The notes under the pieces are model-generated. The model was not told where the DNA came from. It saw only the letters and a list, made by a program, of their open reading frames with translations, and did no database searches. A program made the translations under genes and the position numbers. Shown piece by piece: positions 36,764 to 44,991 of a stretch of DNA of 64,000 nucleotides. Within the stretch, counting starts at the first letter, position 1; every line of letters begins with the position of its first letter. Source of the stretch: Streptomyces xanthochromogenes (lineage in GTDB: Bacteria > Actinomycetota > Actinomycetes > Streptomycetales > Streptomycetaceae); the NCBI RefSeq assembly GCF_014650455.1, contig NZ_BMUZ01000005.1, positions 186,001 to 250,000 on the forward strand, given 5' to 3'.

Positions 36764-36834
36764 GTGCGTCGGGTCGTCGGGTGCGTCGGGTGCGTCGGGT
36801 GCGTCGGGTGCGTCGGGTGCGTCGGGTGCGTCGG
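36764..36834. repeat. 9-bp minisatellite
   Basis: GTGCGTCGG occurs at 36764, then after one degenerate 8-bp unit six perfect copies run from 36781 to 36834. It lies in the noncoding 268-bp gap between mtnP and the CpaB-like gene; that gap otherwise contains only an AT-neutral stretch without a clear promoter. Confidence 0.85.
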
Positions 36835-36972
36835 GCAGTGAACTCCCCTTTCGGGTGAGCGAGTTGTCCACAAGCCGGGGGTCGTCCACAGGCCCCGGCG
36901 CAATCCCGCGGGGCAGGGGATCGTGAGGAGCGTCCGAGCAGCACAGGCTCTCCACGATCGGCAGTGATCGCC

Positions 36973-37536
36973 ATGTCCACAGACCACGCGGCACCCTCCT
37001 CGCCCACTCCCCGCCCCCGCCCCTTCCTGCCTCCCGTGCCCGCGCCCGAGCCCGGCGGGGTGCCGTTCTTCCCGCCGCTGCGGGTACGCGGCGGGCGGCA
37101 CGCCCTGCGCCGCGCGATGCGCAGGCGGCGGCGTGCCGTGGCCGCGGGCCTGGCCGTCACGGCCGCCGCCCTCGTGGTGTCCAGCCCGCAGGCCGCCGAG
37201 CGCCCGCATCCGCCCGCGGCCCCCGCGCCACGGGAACGCGGGCCCGCCCGGGAGACCCCGGTGGTGTCCGCGCCGGTACGGATCGCGGACGCCGAGACCG
37301 TACGGCTGCTGCGACCCGGCGACCTCGTCGATGTGATCGCCGCCGCCAACTCGCCCTCGCCGGGCGGAGGAGAGGCCCGGGTGCTGGCAACGGGCGCCAG
37401 GGTCCGGCGAGTTCCGGGGCCGAGCGCGGCCTCACCGGAGACGGGAGCATTGATCGTGCTCGCCGTGCCGCGCGAAACCGCGAGGGTGCTGGTGGGTGCC
37501 GGTACCTCGTCCCGATTGGCGGTGACCCTGTGCTGA
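36973..37536 (+). CDS. Membrane-anchored protein with RcpC/CpaB-like (Flp pilus assembly) C-terminal domain
   Basis: 187-residue protein: proline-rich cytoplasmic N-terminus (1-45), an Arg-rich stretch, one hydrophobic helix (about 58-75), a Pro/Ala linker and a C-terminal domain with DAETVRLLRPGDLVDVIAA and GALIVLAVPRETARVL, which resembles the SAF/RcpC domain of CpaB. There are no other pilus genes nearby, so it may be an orphan relative with a different job. GTG at 36964 is an alternative start; neither has a good ribosome binding site. Confidence 0.7.
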   Translation: MSTDHAAPSSPTPRPRPFLPPVPAPEPGGVPFFPPLRVRGGRHALRRAMRRRRRAVAAGLAVTAAALVVSSPQAAERPHPPAAPAPRERGPARETPVVSAPVRIADAETVRLLRPGDLVDVIAAANSPSPGGGEARVLATGARVRRVPGPSAASPETGALIVLAVPRETARVLVGAGTSSRLAVTLC

Positions 37537-37659
37537 TTCGCACGGGCGAACGGTCAAGTCACCAGTTCGCGTGCATGGATTGGACAGCGCGACCCTGCCC
37601 TGTCCAAGGTGGCGCAGGAGTTTGCCCTACCCCCTGCACATGCGAAGAAAGGCTCATTG

Positions 37660-38166
37660 GTGAGCGAGGAGAAGACAGGCGTGCTGGCCGGCTTCAAGGC
37701 CTTCCTGATGCGCGGAAACGTGATCGACCTGGCCGTGGCCGTGGTGATCGGCGCCGCGTTCACCAACATCGTGAACTCGATCGTGAAGGGCGTGATCAAC
37801 CCCCTGGTCGGCGCGCTCGGCACGAAGGACCTGGACCACTACAGCTCCTGCTTCAAGGCCCCCTGCACCGGCGACTCGGGGATTCAGATCCTCTGGGGCG
37901 GAGTGCTCAGTGCCCTGCTGAGCTTCCTCGTCACCGCCGCGGTCGTGTACTTCCTGATGGTGCTGCCGATGGCCAAGTACCTGGCCCGGCGGGCCCAGCA
38001 GCAGGGAGTGAAGGAGACGATGGAGGTCAGCGAGCTGGAGGTCCTCAAGGAGATCCGCGACACTCTGATCGCCCAGCGCGGGCCCGGTACGGGTACGGGC
38101 ACGGGTGCCGGTCCCGGCAGCGGCCCGGGCACGGGCCCGAGCACTGGTCCGGGCGTGGAGTTCTAG
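37660..38166 (+). CDS. mscL: Large-conductance mechanosensitive channel MscL
   Basis: Stretch-gated channel that protects against osmotic downshock. In 168 residues it has KAFLMRGNVIDLAVAVVIGAAF (N-terminal helix and TM1 pore), a periplasmic loop with two cysteines (CFKAPC), TM2 around 90-115 and the charged cytoplasmic helix ending in a Gly/Thr/Pro repeat tail. The GTG at 37660 follows GAAAGG; the in-frame ATG at 37609 would add 17 residues in front of the canonical start. The loop cysteines and the tail are longer than in E. coli MscL (136 residues). Confidence 0.93.
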   Translation: MSEEKTGVLAGFKAFLMRGNVIDLAVAVVIGAAFTNIVNSIVKGVINPLVGALGTKDLDHYSSCFKAPCTGDSGIQILWGGVLSALLSFLVTAAVVYFLMVLPMAKYLARRAQQQGVKETMEVSELEVLKEIRDTLIAQRGPGTGTGTGAGPGSGPGTGPSTGPGVEF

Positions 38167-38182
38167 GACCGGCTTCGACGGC

Positions 38183-38404
38183 TCAGATGTGGTGGGGCGG
38201 CTTCTCGTCGAGGAAGCGCGCCAGATCGGCGGCGCTGCCGGCGGACGCGGGCCGCTCGCCCCACCCGCGGTCGGTGTCGTCCGCCGACTGCTGGTCCAGC
38301 GGATCGTCGAAGACCAGCCTCGGCTTGGGCTTCGGCTGCTCCTTGGACGCCGATGCGGGCACTGATTCGGGGTCACGCGGTCCGTGGGCGGGGGCGGTGC
38401 TCAT
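38183..38404 (-). CDS. Small conserved hypothetical protein
   Basis: 73-residue soluble, charged protein rich in Pro, Asp, Lys and Ala with no transmembrane segment. Its C-terminus LARFLDEKPPHHI is the most distinctive part. It lies convergent with mscL, 16 bp between stops. I recognise the pattern as an actinobacterial hypothetical, with no known function. The ATG at 38404 lacks an obvious Shine-Dalgarno, so confidence in expression is moderate. Confidence 0.6.
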   Translation of the reverse strand: MSTAPAHGPRDPESVPASASKEQPKPKPRLVFDDPLDQQSADDTDRGWGERPASAGSAADLARFLDEKPPHHI

Positions 38405-38570
38405 GCCTCCAGGGTACGGCGGGCGGCGGGGGCGCCCGGCCCGGCCGCGGGGCCGACGACCGGGGGTCCCGGGGTCGGCAGGGCTCGCACCGGCGATCCC
38501 GTGGCCGCGATCCGGGCCCCGGCCCAGGCCCAGGCCACGGTCCGGGCGGGCTTCGGCGGTCGGGCGGGGG

Positions 38571-39149
38571 TCAGCGGTCCTTCGGGTCGATGGCCCAGAG
38601 GCCCAGGACCGCCAGGAACGACAGACACAGGAAGCCCGCACCCCACCAGGCGGTGCCGGTATTGCCCCGCATCCATTCGTTGACCACCACGGTCAGCCCC
38701 CACAGCTGGCCGATGACCACGGTCATCGCGAGCGTGAGCCGGGCCGTCAGCTTCGAGGAGCGCTCCGGCTCCTGCTCGGTGCCCGCGCCCGGCCCGGGCC
38801 CGGTGTGCCGGGTCCGGGGGTCTCCGTAGCCACTGGTCGCGCGGATCTGCGGGTAGCGCTCGTGGACCGGCCGGTTGAGCCGTCGCTGTGCGGAGCCGGG
38901 GGTGTACGCGGGCCGCGGGGGAAGGCCGGGGTCATCGCCCGGCCGGGACCCCGCGGCGGGATCCGAGTGCCCGCCGGGTCCGGGCAGGCCGTCGGGACCG
39001 GGCGCCCCGCCGAAGCCGCCGTGCCCGTCAGCGCTGCCGTGCACGTCAGCGCTGCCGGGCCTGCCGGGGCCGGGGTTACCGGGGCCGGGGCTGCCGTGGG
39101 GGCCGGTCGGCCCGTCGGGGCCCAGGGGCGCACCGCCGTCGGGGGTCAT
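38571..39149 (-). CDS. Gly/Pro-rich protein with C-terminal two-helix membrane domain (last gene of the Mo-oxidoreductase operon)
   Basis: 192 residues: about 120 low-complexity Gly/Pro/Asp-rich residues, then KLTARLTLAMTVVIGQLWGLTVVVNEW and a second hydrophobic helix GAGFLCLSFLAVLGLWAID ending at the charged PKDR. The ATG at 39149 overlaps the Rieske stop by 4 bp, so it is co-translated with the redox complex. The membrane hairpin suggests an accessory or small anchor subunit, but I know no family for it. Confidence 0.75.
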   Translation of the reverse strand: MTPDGGAPLGPDGPTGPHGSPGPGNPGPGRPGSADVHGSADGHGGFGGAPGPDGLPGPGGHSDPAAGSRPGDDPGLPPRPAYTPGSAQRRLNRPVHERYPQIRATSGYGDPRTRHTGPGPGAGTEQEPERSSKLTARLTLAMTVVIGQLWGLTVVVNEWMRGNTGTAWWGAGFLCLSFLAVLGLWAIDPKDR

Positions 39150-39799
39150 GTCCGCTCGCTCCTCTCGGCCGGCCCGGATTTCGCGGCGGGGCAGCCTAGG
39201 CGGGCCGCCAAGTCGGGCCGCGCGTCGGCGAACTGGCGGCACATGGCGGCCTCCTCGCTCTCACCGGAGCGTGCCGTGGCCACCGCCCAGACGGCACCAT
39301 CGGCCTCCTCGACGAGGAGCACCTTGGGCAGCGGGCGCGGCGGCGGCCCCGCGGTGACCTCCCCGGTACGGGCGTCGAACACGCCCTCGTGGCAGGGGCA
39401 GTACAGCTCGCCCTCGGTGCCGCGGTCCTCGCGCCACAGCACCCCGCAGGCCAGATGCGTACAGACCGCGGAGTATCCGACGAGGGTGCCGTCCTTGAGG
39501 CGGACGGCGACCGCGCGGTCGTCCTCGCCGGGGAAGCGGAAGGCCACGGACTCCCCGGGCGCGAGCACCTGGGCGACGCGCTTGGCGTCGGGCGGGCCGT
39601 CGCTGTCGCCGTGCCGGTGCAGCACTCCTCCGGCCACGGCGAGGCCGCCGACGGCGAGACCGCCCGAGACGGTGGCGACGATGCGCAGATAGTCGCGGCG
39701 GGTGGTGAGGGAGTCCGCGGCGATGCGGTCGTGGAGGGCGGCCTGGGCGGGGTCGGCGCCCGGGTCGGGAGCGACGGGGGACTGGTCGGTGACGCTCAT
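39146..39799 (-). CDS. Rieske [2Fe-2S] protein with Tat-type signal
   Basis: 217-residue Rieske subunit. A twin-arginine signal (TTRRDYLRIV, then a hydrophobic stretch to about residue 60) indicates export and probable membrane anchoring. Cluster ligands are C113-T-H115 and C134-P-C136-H137, and the extra cysteines C118 and C136 can form the disulfide seen in cytochrome bc1-type Rieske proteins, which suggests a high redox potential. Its ATG overlaps the ferredoxin stop by 4 bp. A short C-terminal part after residue 170 contains two more Cys. In the complex it would pass electrons between the membrane cytochrome and the ferredoxin subunit. Confidence 0.88.
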   Translation of the reverse strand: MSVTDQSPVAPDPGADPAQAALHDRIAADSLTTRRDYLRIVATVSGGLAVGGLAVAGGVLHRHGDSDGPPDAKRVAQVLAPGESVAFRFPGEDDRAVAVRLKDGTLVGYSAVCTHLACGVLWREDRGTEGELYCPCHEGVFDARTGEVTAGPPPRPLPKVLLVEEADGAVWAVATARSGESEEAAMCRQFADARPDLAARLGCPAAKSGPAERSERT

Positions 39800-40455
39800 C
39801 GAGTGACGTCCTTCCCGTCCGCCTGGCGCCCGCCGCCGGCCGTGCCGGAGTTCACTTGGTTCACGGCTTTTCCATTCACCTCGACGATCGGGAGCCCGCC
39901 GGGCACCGGCCACTGGACCTTGTCGGCGGGCACGACCATGGCCACGCCGGTGGAGACGACGACATCGCCGAACGTGAAGGAGTCGGCGACCTGGACCCCG
40001 GGGCGCTCGGCACGCAGCTCCTCGACGGTCCCGTAGAACAGCGCGCCGGTCGGGCAGACCGTGGCGCACATGGGCGCCAGACCGTAGGCGGTGCGGTCGT
40101 AGCAGAGGTTGCACTTCATCTGCAGCTTCGCCTGGAGGTCGATCTTCGGTACGCCGAAGGGACAGGCGTTGACGCAGTTGGCGCAGCCGATGCAGCGGGT
40201 GGTGTCGGCCTGCTGCACCACCCCGTCCGCGGTCACCAGGATCGCGTCGGCGGGACACACCTCGGCGCACGGCGCGACCGGGTCCTCGCAGTGCATACAG
40301 ACGGTCGGAAGGGAGGCGACGGAATGACCCTCGTCGGGATAGTCGAGATGGATCATGGACTTGCCGCGGTGCGAGTCGCACTCGCGGCAGGCCGACACAC
40401 AGGCCTGGCAGCCGATGCAGCGCCCCGGGTCGATGAAGATCGTTCTGCCCATCAT
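39796..40455 (-). CDS. 4Fe-4S ferredoxin subunit (DmsB/NrfC-like)
   Basis: 219-residue electron-transfer subunit with sixteen cluster cysteines in four groups: CIGCQACVSACRECD; CMHCEDPVAPCAEVCP; CIGCANCVNACPFG; and CNLCYDR with MCATVCP. This is the four-cubane layout of the beta subunits of membrane Mo-bisPGD enzymes (DmsB, FdnH, NrfC). No signal peptide, so it is cytoplasmic or carried by a Tat partner. It starts 8 bp after the Mo-subunit stop; ATG at 40452 is an equal alternative. Confidence 0.92.
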   Translation of the reverse strand: MMGRTIFIDPGRCIGCQACVSACRECDSHRGKSMIHLDYPDEGHSVASLPTVCMHCEDPVAPCAEVCPADAILVTADGVVQQADTTRCIGCANCVNACPFGVPKIDLQAKLQMKCNLCYDRTAYGLAPMCATVCPTGALFYGTVEELRAERPGVQVADSFTFGDVVVSTGVAMVVPADKVQWPVPGGLPIVEVNGKAVNQVNSGTAGGGRQADGKDVTR

Positions 40456-40463
40456 GGCGGACG

Positions 40464-42761
40464 TCAGCTCCTCTCCGCGGTGCCACGGCCCTGCGGGGAC
40501 GTGGGCGGCAGGGGGTCGGTGCGCGAGACCTGGGTCGCCGGATACGCCACCTGCCCCGGCGCGGTCGGCGGCGCCGGCACCTCGTCGATCCGCTCGGCGG
40601 CCTCGATGCGGCAGGCGCACACCTTGTACTCGGGGATCTTGGAACGCGGGTCGAGGGCGTCGATGGTGAGCGCGTTGGCGGCCGTCGGCACGGGCCAGTG
40701 GTACGGGATGAACACGGTGTCGGGACGGATGGCCTCGGTCACCAGGGCGGGAAAGACCTCGCTCCCCCGCCGGGTCACCACCCGCACCGGGTCGCCGTTG
40801 CGGAAGCCGTGCGAGGGGTGGACCTCGACCCAAGGGCGCGGGGTCTGCTCGACGAGCGCGCCGAGCCGGCGGGTCTGGTTGCCGGACAGGAAGTGCGCCA
40901 CCGTACGGCCCGTCGTCAGCGACATCGGATGCTCTTCGTCGTACGGGTCCATCGGCGGGTGCCACTCGACGACCTGCATATGGATCTTGCCGTCCGGGTG
41001 CGAGGTCTTGCCGCCCTCGAAGAGGCGGGGCGTGCCCGGATGGTCGGTGGAGGGGCAGGGCCAGGCGATACCGCCGGTCTCCTCCAGACGCTCGTAGGTG
41101 ATGCCGTAGTAGTCGTTGACCGTCCCGGCCGACGCGATGCGCAACTCCTCGAACACCTCGCGGGAGCCCGGATAGTCGAACTTGTCGCCCACCCCCAGAC
41201 GCCCGGCCAGCTGACACATCACCCAGGTGTCGGTGCGCACCCCGGGCGGAGGCTCCTGCGCCTTGTTGTGCTTGACCACCCTCGCCTCGGCGTTGGCCAT
41301 CACGCCCTCGTCCTCGGCCCAGGTGGTGACGGGGAAGACGACGTGCGCGTTGGCCGCGGTCTCGGAAAGGAAGAAGTCGAATTGAGCGTGGAACTCCAGA
41401 GTGTCGTAACCGTTCTTGACCGTCGCGTAGTTGGGCAGCGAGACGAACGGGTTGTTGCAGATGCCGATCAGGCCGCGGATCTCCTGGCGCTGCATCTGCC
41501 AGACCATTTCCATCATCGAGGTTCCCGCGGGCGGGAGTTCGCTCTCCTCGATGCCCCAGATCTCGCAGATCTGCCGGCGGTGTTCCGGATTCGAGATGGA
41601 ACGGCCGCCCGGCAGGAGATCGGACTTCTGACCGTGCTCGCGTCCGCCCTGCCCGTTGCCCTGGCCGGTGATGGTGCCGTAGCCGGCGCCGGGCTTGCCG
41701 AGGTGGCCGGTGGCGGTGCACAGATTGATGACGGTCAGACAGTTCTCGACGCCCTGCGAATGGTGCTCGATCCCCCGGGCGTGCCAGGCCATCGCCCGCT
41801 TGGCGCCCGCGAAGGCCCGGGCCACCTGGACGACCTGCGAGGCGGGGATTCCGCAGATGTCGGCGGCCGTCTCGGGCGTGCAGTCGGCGACGGCGGCACG
41901 CACCTCGTCCCAGCCGGTGGTGTGCTCGGCGACGAACTCCTTGTCGACGAGGTTCTCCTCGATGACGACGTGGAGTACGGCGTTGAAGAAGGCCGCGTCG
42001 GTGCCGGGGCGCAGGGCGACGTGGATGTCGGCGGTGCGGGCGATGGCCGTCTCGCGCGGGTCGATCACGATGAGACTGGCCCCTCGGTCCCGGGCGCCCC
42101 ACAGGTACTGGGTCATGACGGGGAAGCACTCCCCCACGTTCGACCCGGCGATCAGCAGGCAGTCGGTGAGCAGGATGTCGGAGAACGGATTGCCCGCCCG
42201 GTCGATGCCGAAGGCCAGCTTGTTGGCGCCGGCCGCGGACACCATGCACAGGCGGCCGTTGTAGTCGACGTGCCGTGTCTTGAGCGCGACCCGGCCGAAC
42301 TTGCCGACCAGGTACGTCTTCTCGGAGAACAGGCTCGCCCCGCCGAGCAGCCCGAACGCGTCATTGCCGTACGCGCCCTGGATGCGGCGGATCTCGGCGA
42401 CCGTGAAGTCGAGCGCCTCCTCCCAGGAGGCCTCGCGGAACGGCTCGTCGCGGGAGCGGCGCATCAGGGGCGCGGTCAGCCGGTCGGGGTGGTTGATCTG
42501 CTGGTAGGCGTTGATGCCCTTGGGGCACAGGCGCATCCGGTTGATGTCGTGGTTGCGGGGCTCGACCCCGAACACCTTGCCCGCCCGGTCGACCCGCAGA
42601 TACATGCCGCACTGCACCCCGCAGAAGCAGCAGTGCGTGGGAACCAGGGTTTCGCCGTTCTGGTCGGCATGCCACTGGTCGGCGGGGATTCCGCCCGCGT
42701 CGCGGAAGTTGCGGGTGCCGGGCGGCGCGATCGAAGGGTCCAGCGGAATGGGGCTGCTCAC
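40464..42761 (-). CDS. Molybdopterin oxidoreductase, assimilatory-nitrate-reductase/FdhA-like catalytic subunit
   Basis: 765-residue bis-MGD enzyme. The N-terminal [4Fe-4S] ligands are C44, C47, C51 and C79. The predicted Mo ligand is C172 in RLCMVSAA. The segment TGQGNGQGGREHGQK near residue 390 and the C-terminal molydopterin_binding domain (from about 640) complete the fold. RLCMVS resembles NasA/NarB nitrate reductases; formate dehydrogenases have His directly after the Cys or Sec, here it is Met. There is no Tat signal. Its GTG at 42761 overlaps the upstream membrane protein stop. Neighbours narK and nirBD also favour nitrate; adjacent pflBA would favour formate. I rate nitrate about two to one. 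Confidence 0.85.
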   Translation of the reverse strand: MSSPIPLDPSIAPPGTRNFRDAGGIPADQWHADQNGETLVPTHCCFCGVQCGMYLRVDRAGKVFGVEPRNHDINRMRLCPKGINAYQQINHPDRLTAPLMRRSRDEPFREASWEEALDFTVAEIRRIQGAYGNDAFGLLGGASLFSEKTYLVGKFGRVALKTRHVDYNGRLCMVSAAGANKLAFGIDRAGNPFSDILLTDCLLIAGSNVGECFPVMTQYLWGARDRGASLIVIDPRETAIARTADIHVALRPGTDAAFFNAVLHVVIEENLVDKEFVAEHTTGWDEVRAAVADCTPETAADICGIPASQVVQVARAFAGAKRAMAWHARGIEHHSQGVENCLTVINLCTATGHLGKPGAGYGTITGQGNGQGGREHGQKSDLLPGGRSISNPEHRRQICEIWGIEESELPPAGTSMMEMVWQMQRQEIRGLIGICNNPFVSLPNYATVKNGYDTLEFHAQFDFFLSETAANAHVVFPVTTWAEDEGVMANAEARVVKHNKAQEPPPGVRTDTWVMCQLAGRLGVGDKFDYPGSREVFEELRIASAGTVNDYYGITYERLEETGGIAWPCPSTDHPGTPRLFEGGKTSHPDGKIHMQVVEWHPPMDPYDEEHPMSLTTGRTVAHFLSGNQTRRLGALVEQTPRPWVEVHPSHGFRNGDPVRVVTRRGSEVFPALVTEAIRPDTVFIPYHWPVPTAANALTIDALDPRSKIPEYKVCACRIEAAERIDEVPAPPTAPGQVAYPATQVSRTDPLPPTSPQGRGTAERS

Positions 42762-43876
42762 TTGAAGCCCTTCTTGACGTGGCTGAGGTAGGCGGTGCCG
42801 CGCAGCACCCGCTTGCAGCGCGGGCAGTACTGGGCCCATGCGTCGAAGTCGAGCTTCAGATCGCGCATGGTGCCGCGCAGGTTCTCGACGTAGGGGGCGG
42901 TGTCGATGGGCTCACCGCAGCGCTTGCACGGGAAGACCTGCTCGTCCTGGCGGGTCGTGTACTTGAACAGCTGCATGCCGACCGCGGCCGGCCGCTGCAC
43001 GATGTGGAAGAACTTCCCGAACGGGATGTAGATGAGCGTGAACACCACCGACACCATGTGCAGGATCGCCAGGAACTCGTAGCCGCCGCCGTGCAGGAAG
43101 ATCGACGAGAAGGTGAGGAGGAGCCCGGTCACGGAGATGACGATCAGCGCGATCAGCGGGACGAGGTCGTAGCCGAAACGCTGGCCGGTGATGGCGCCGC
43201 GGTCCTTCATCCGCCGCCACAGGAAGTACGAGGCCCCCGGGATGACCAGGACGGCGGCGATGTCCAGACCGTGGAACATCAGCCAGCCGACCACGCTCAG
43301 CGCGTCGAACCCGAGGATCTTGAACCCCCAGATCCGCATCTCGTACCCCGGGCCCGAACCGGATCCCGAGGTGAAGGTGAACCAGCCCCAGGTCAGCGGG
43401 AACGTGATCGCGGCGGCCAGGATGCAGCCCCAGAAGATGAGCTGGTGGGCGGCCCAGCGGGCGTGCGAGCGGGCGCCGAGGAACTTCTGGAAGCCCAGGT
43501 AGGTGGCGATCATCTTCGGCAGGGCAGTGGGTGCCTTGCGGAAGTTGGCCACCGAGAACAGGCTGCGCCACCCCTGCTTGAACAGGCGGCGCGCGCCCGG
43601 AGAGGAGATCCACACGGTGTAGCGGTAGGCGACACCGAAGGCCAGGAAGACGGTGGCGACCGCGTACGGAAGGAGCGCGGAGTCGAAGTCCTTGAGCAGC
43701 CGGCTGCCGAACACGATGGCCAGGACCAGCAGCACGGAGACGGCCACACCGGCCAGGGTCGCGCGCAGCGCCACGGAACGCGGAGCACGCGCGACGGCAG
43801 CGGCCGTCACCGGTGGCGGCACGCCCGGTGAGGTCTCGTCCGGGGGTGCGGCGGGAGGCGCTGGGGGCTCGGTCAC
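42758..43876 (-). CDS. Cytochrome-b-like membrane subunit with C-terminal CxxC pairs
   Basis: 372-residue integral membrane protein, first gene of the redox operon. After a proline-rich cytoplasmic N-terminus there are about six hydrophobic helices (40-65, 70-90, 135-160, 200-220, 240-265, 275-300). Histidines at helix edges (AAHQLIFWG, MFHGLDIAAV, LHGGGYEFLAILHMVSVV, FHIVQRP) look like heme-b ligands, as in NarI or FdnI. The last 60 residues hold FPCKRCG and YCPRCKR, able to bind Zn or an iron-sulfur centre. Such proteins are often mislabelled MFS transporters. The GTG at 43876 has GAGGAG with no spacer, so the true start is uncertain. Confidence 0.8.
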   Translation of the reverse strand: MTEPPAPPAAPPDETSPGVPPPVTAAAVARAPRSVALRATLAGVAVSVLLVLAIVFGSRLLKDFDSALLPYAVATVFLAFGVAYRYTVWISSPGARRLFKQGWRSLFSVANFRKAPTALPKMIATYLGFQKFLGARSHARWAAHQLIFWGCILAAAITFPLTWGWFTFTSGSGSGPGYEMRIWGFKILGFDALSVVGWLMFHGLDIAAVLVIPGASYFLWRRMKDRGAITGQRFGYDLVPLIALIVISVTGLLLTFSSIFLHGGGYEFLAILHMVSVVFTLIYIPFGKFFHIVQRPAAVGMQLFKYTTRQDEQVFPCKRCGEPIDTAPYVENLRGTMRDLKLDFDAWAQYCPRCKRVLRGTAYLSHVKKGFK

Positions 43877-43909
43877 CTCCTCACGGTAGGGACATGAAGG
43901 GGTGGATCA

Positions 43910-43930
43910 CCTGTTTTAGGGATCAACAGG
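43910..43930. promoter_or_regulatory. Inverted repeat upstream of the Mo-oxidoreductase operon
   Basis: CCTGTT-N9-AACAGG, extended outward to CACCTGTT and AACAGGGTG with one extra G, lies 34-54 nt before the first gene of the operon. It is a possible operator; no regulator family is implied clearly. Confidence 0.45.
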
Positions 43931-44025
43931 GTGAGTCGTCGGCCTGGGCGAGTCCTCGGCCCGCGACCGGTCGTAGGCGTCGACGGCAGAGCGCGGACGG
44001 CAGTCGGACCGGGTTCTGAGCGGAC

Positions 44026-44856
44026 TCAGACCGCGTTCAGGCCGTGCGAGGTGAAGATCTCGCGGGCCGCCGTCAGCGCGGCCGGGTTCGGTGACGGGGT
44101 GTCGTGGAGGGTGAAGTTCATGTCGAGGGCCTGCCACTTGCTCTCGCCCAGCTTGTGGAAGGGCAGGACGTCGACGCGGGACACATTGCCGAGGGAGGCG
44201 GCGAAGGAGGCGACACCGTCGACGTTGGCGGGGTCGTCGGTCAGCCCCGGGACCAGTACGAAACGGACGTGGACCTCCTTGCCGAGGTCCGCCAGCCGAT
44301 GGGCGAAGTCCAGCGTCGGCTGCAGCGGCCGGCCCGTCACCTTCTGGTACGTCTCGCCGTCCCAGGACTTGATGTCGAGGAGCACCAGGTCGACGTCGCG
44401 CAGCAGCGCGTCGGTGGCCCGGGTGCCGAGGAAACCGGAGGTGTCCAGGGCGGTGTGCAGGCCCAGGTCGTGCTTGTAGCGGTGCAGCAGCTCGCCGGCG
44501 AAGACGGGCTGGAGCAGCGGCTCGCCACCGCTGACGGTGGCGCCGCCGCCGGCCGCCCGGATGAACGTCGTGTACTTGGCGGCCTCGGCGACCACGTCGT
44601 CCGCGGTGGTGCGCTTGCCGTTGCGCATCCGCCAGGTGTCGGGGTTGTGGCAGTACAGGCAGGTCAGCGGGCAGCCCGAGAGGAAGGTGACGAAGCGCGT
44701 GCCCGGGCCGTCGACGCCGGTCGACAGATCCCAGGAGTGCACCGAGCCGACGATCGGCCGCCGGGTGGCCGCCCCGGCGGGCGTGGTGGCGTCCTCGTCG
44801 CAACCGAAACGGGCCGGTCGGCCGACGGGGATCTCCGGGCTGAGCAGAACGGCCAT
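44026..44856 (-). CDS. pflA: Pyruvate formate-lyase activating enzyme
   Basis: 276-residue radical-SAM enzyme that abstracts hydrogen from the glycine of PflB under anoxic conditions. The cluster motif is C-P-L-T-C-L-Y-C (CxxxCxxC), then VSGGEPLLQ (SAM-binding GGE), LDTSG, DLVLLDIKSWD and the VPGLTDDP turn. I start at ATG 44856, with AGGAAGG at 7 nt; the longer frame from 44973 would translate a Pro/His homopolymer made by the upstream G-rich tract. It follows pflB on the same strand after 135 bp. Confidence 0.94.
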   Translation of the reverse strand: MAVLLSPEIPVGRPARFGCDEDATTPAGAATRRPIVGSVHSWDLSTGVDGPGTRFVTFLSGCPLTCLYCHNPDTWRMRNGKRTTADDVVAEAAKYTTFIRAAGGGATVSGGEPLLQPVFAGELLHRYKHDLGLHTALDTSGFLGTRATDALLRDVDLVLLDIKSWDGETYQKVTGRPLQPTLDFAHRLADLGKEVHVRFVLVPGLTDDPANVDGVASFAASLGNVSRVDVLPFHKLGESKWQALDMNFTLHDTPSPNPAALTAAREIFTSHGLNAV

Positions 44857-44889
44857 GGCAGGACCTTCCTGGACTGGGACTGGCTGAGG

Positions 44890-44985
44890 TTGGAGCTGGG
44901 GGTGGGGGCGGGGGCGGGGTGGGGTGGGGTGGGGTGGGTGGGCGTGGGGGGGGTGGGGGGGAGGGGGCCCCACCCCCCCACGCCC
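44890..44985. repeat. G-run tract between pflB and pflA
   Basis: The plus strand carries more than ten runs of four to eight G, including GGGGTGGGGTGGGGTGGGG, ending in a C-run that can pair back. It can form G-quadruplexes in the template strand of the pflBA transcription unit, and gives a C-rich mRNA spacer. Confidence 0.7.
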
Positions 44986-44991
44986 GTTTTC

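Noticed and set aside
42758..43876. MFS transporter annotation for the membrane protein of the Mo-operon
   Set aside because: Only about six helices, several helix-edge histidines and C-terminal CxxC pairs; the MFS loop motif is missing and the operon context is redox.
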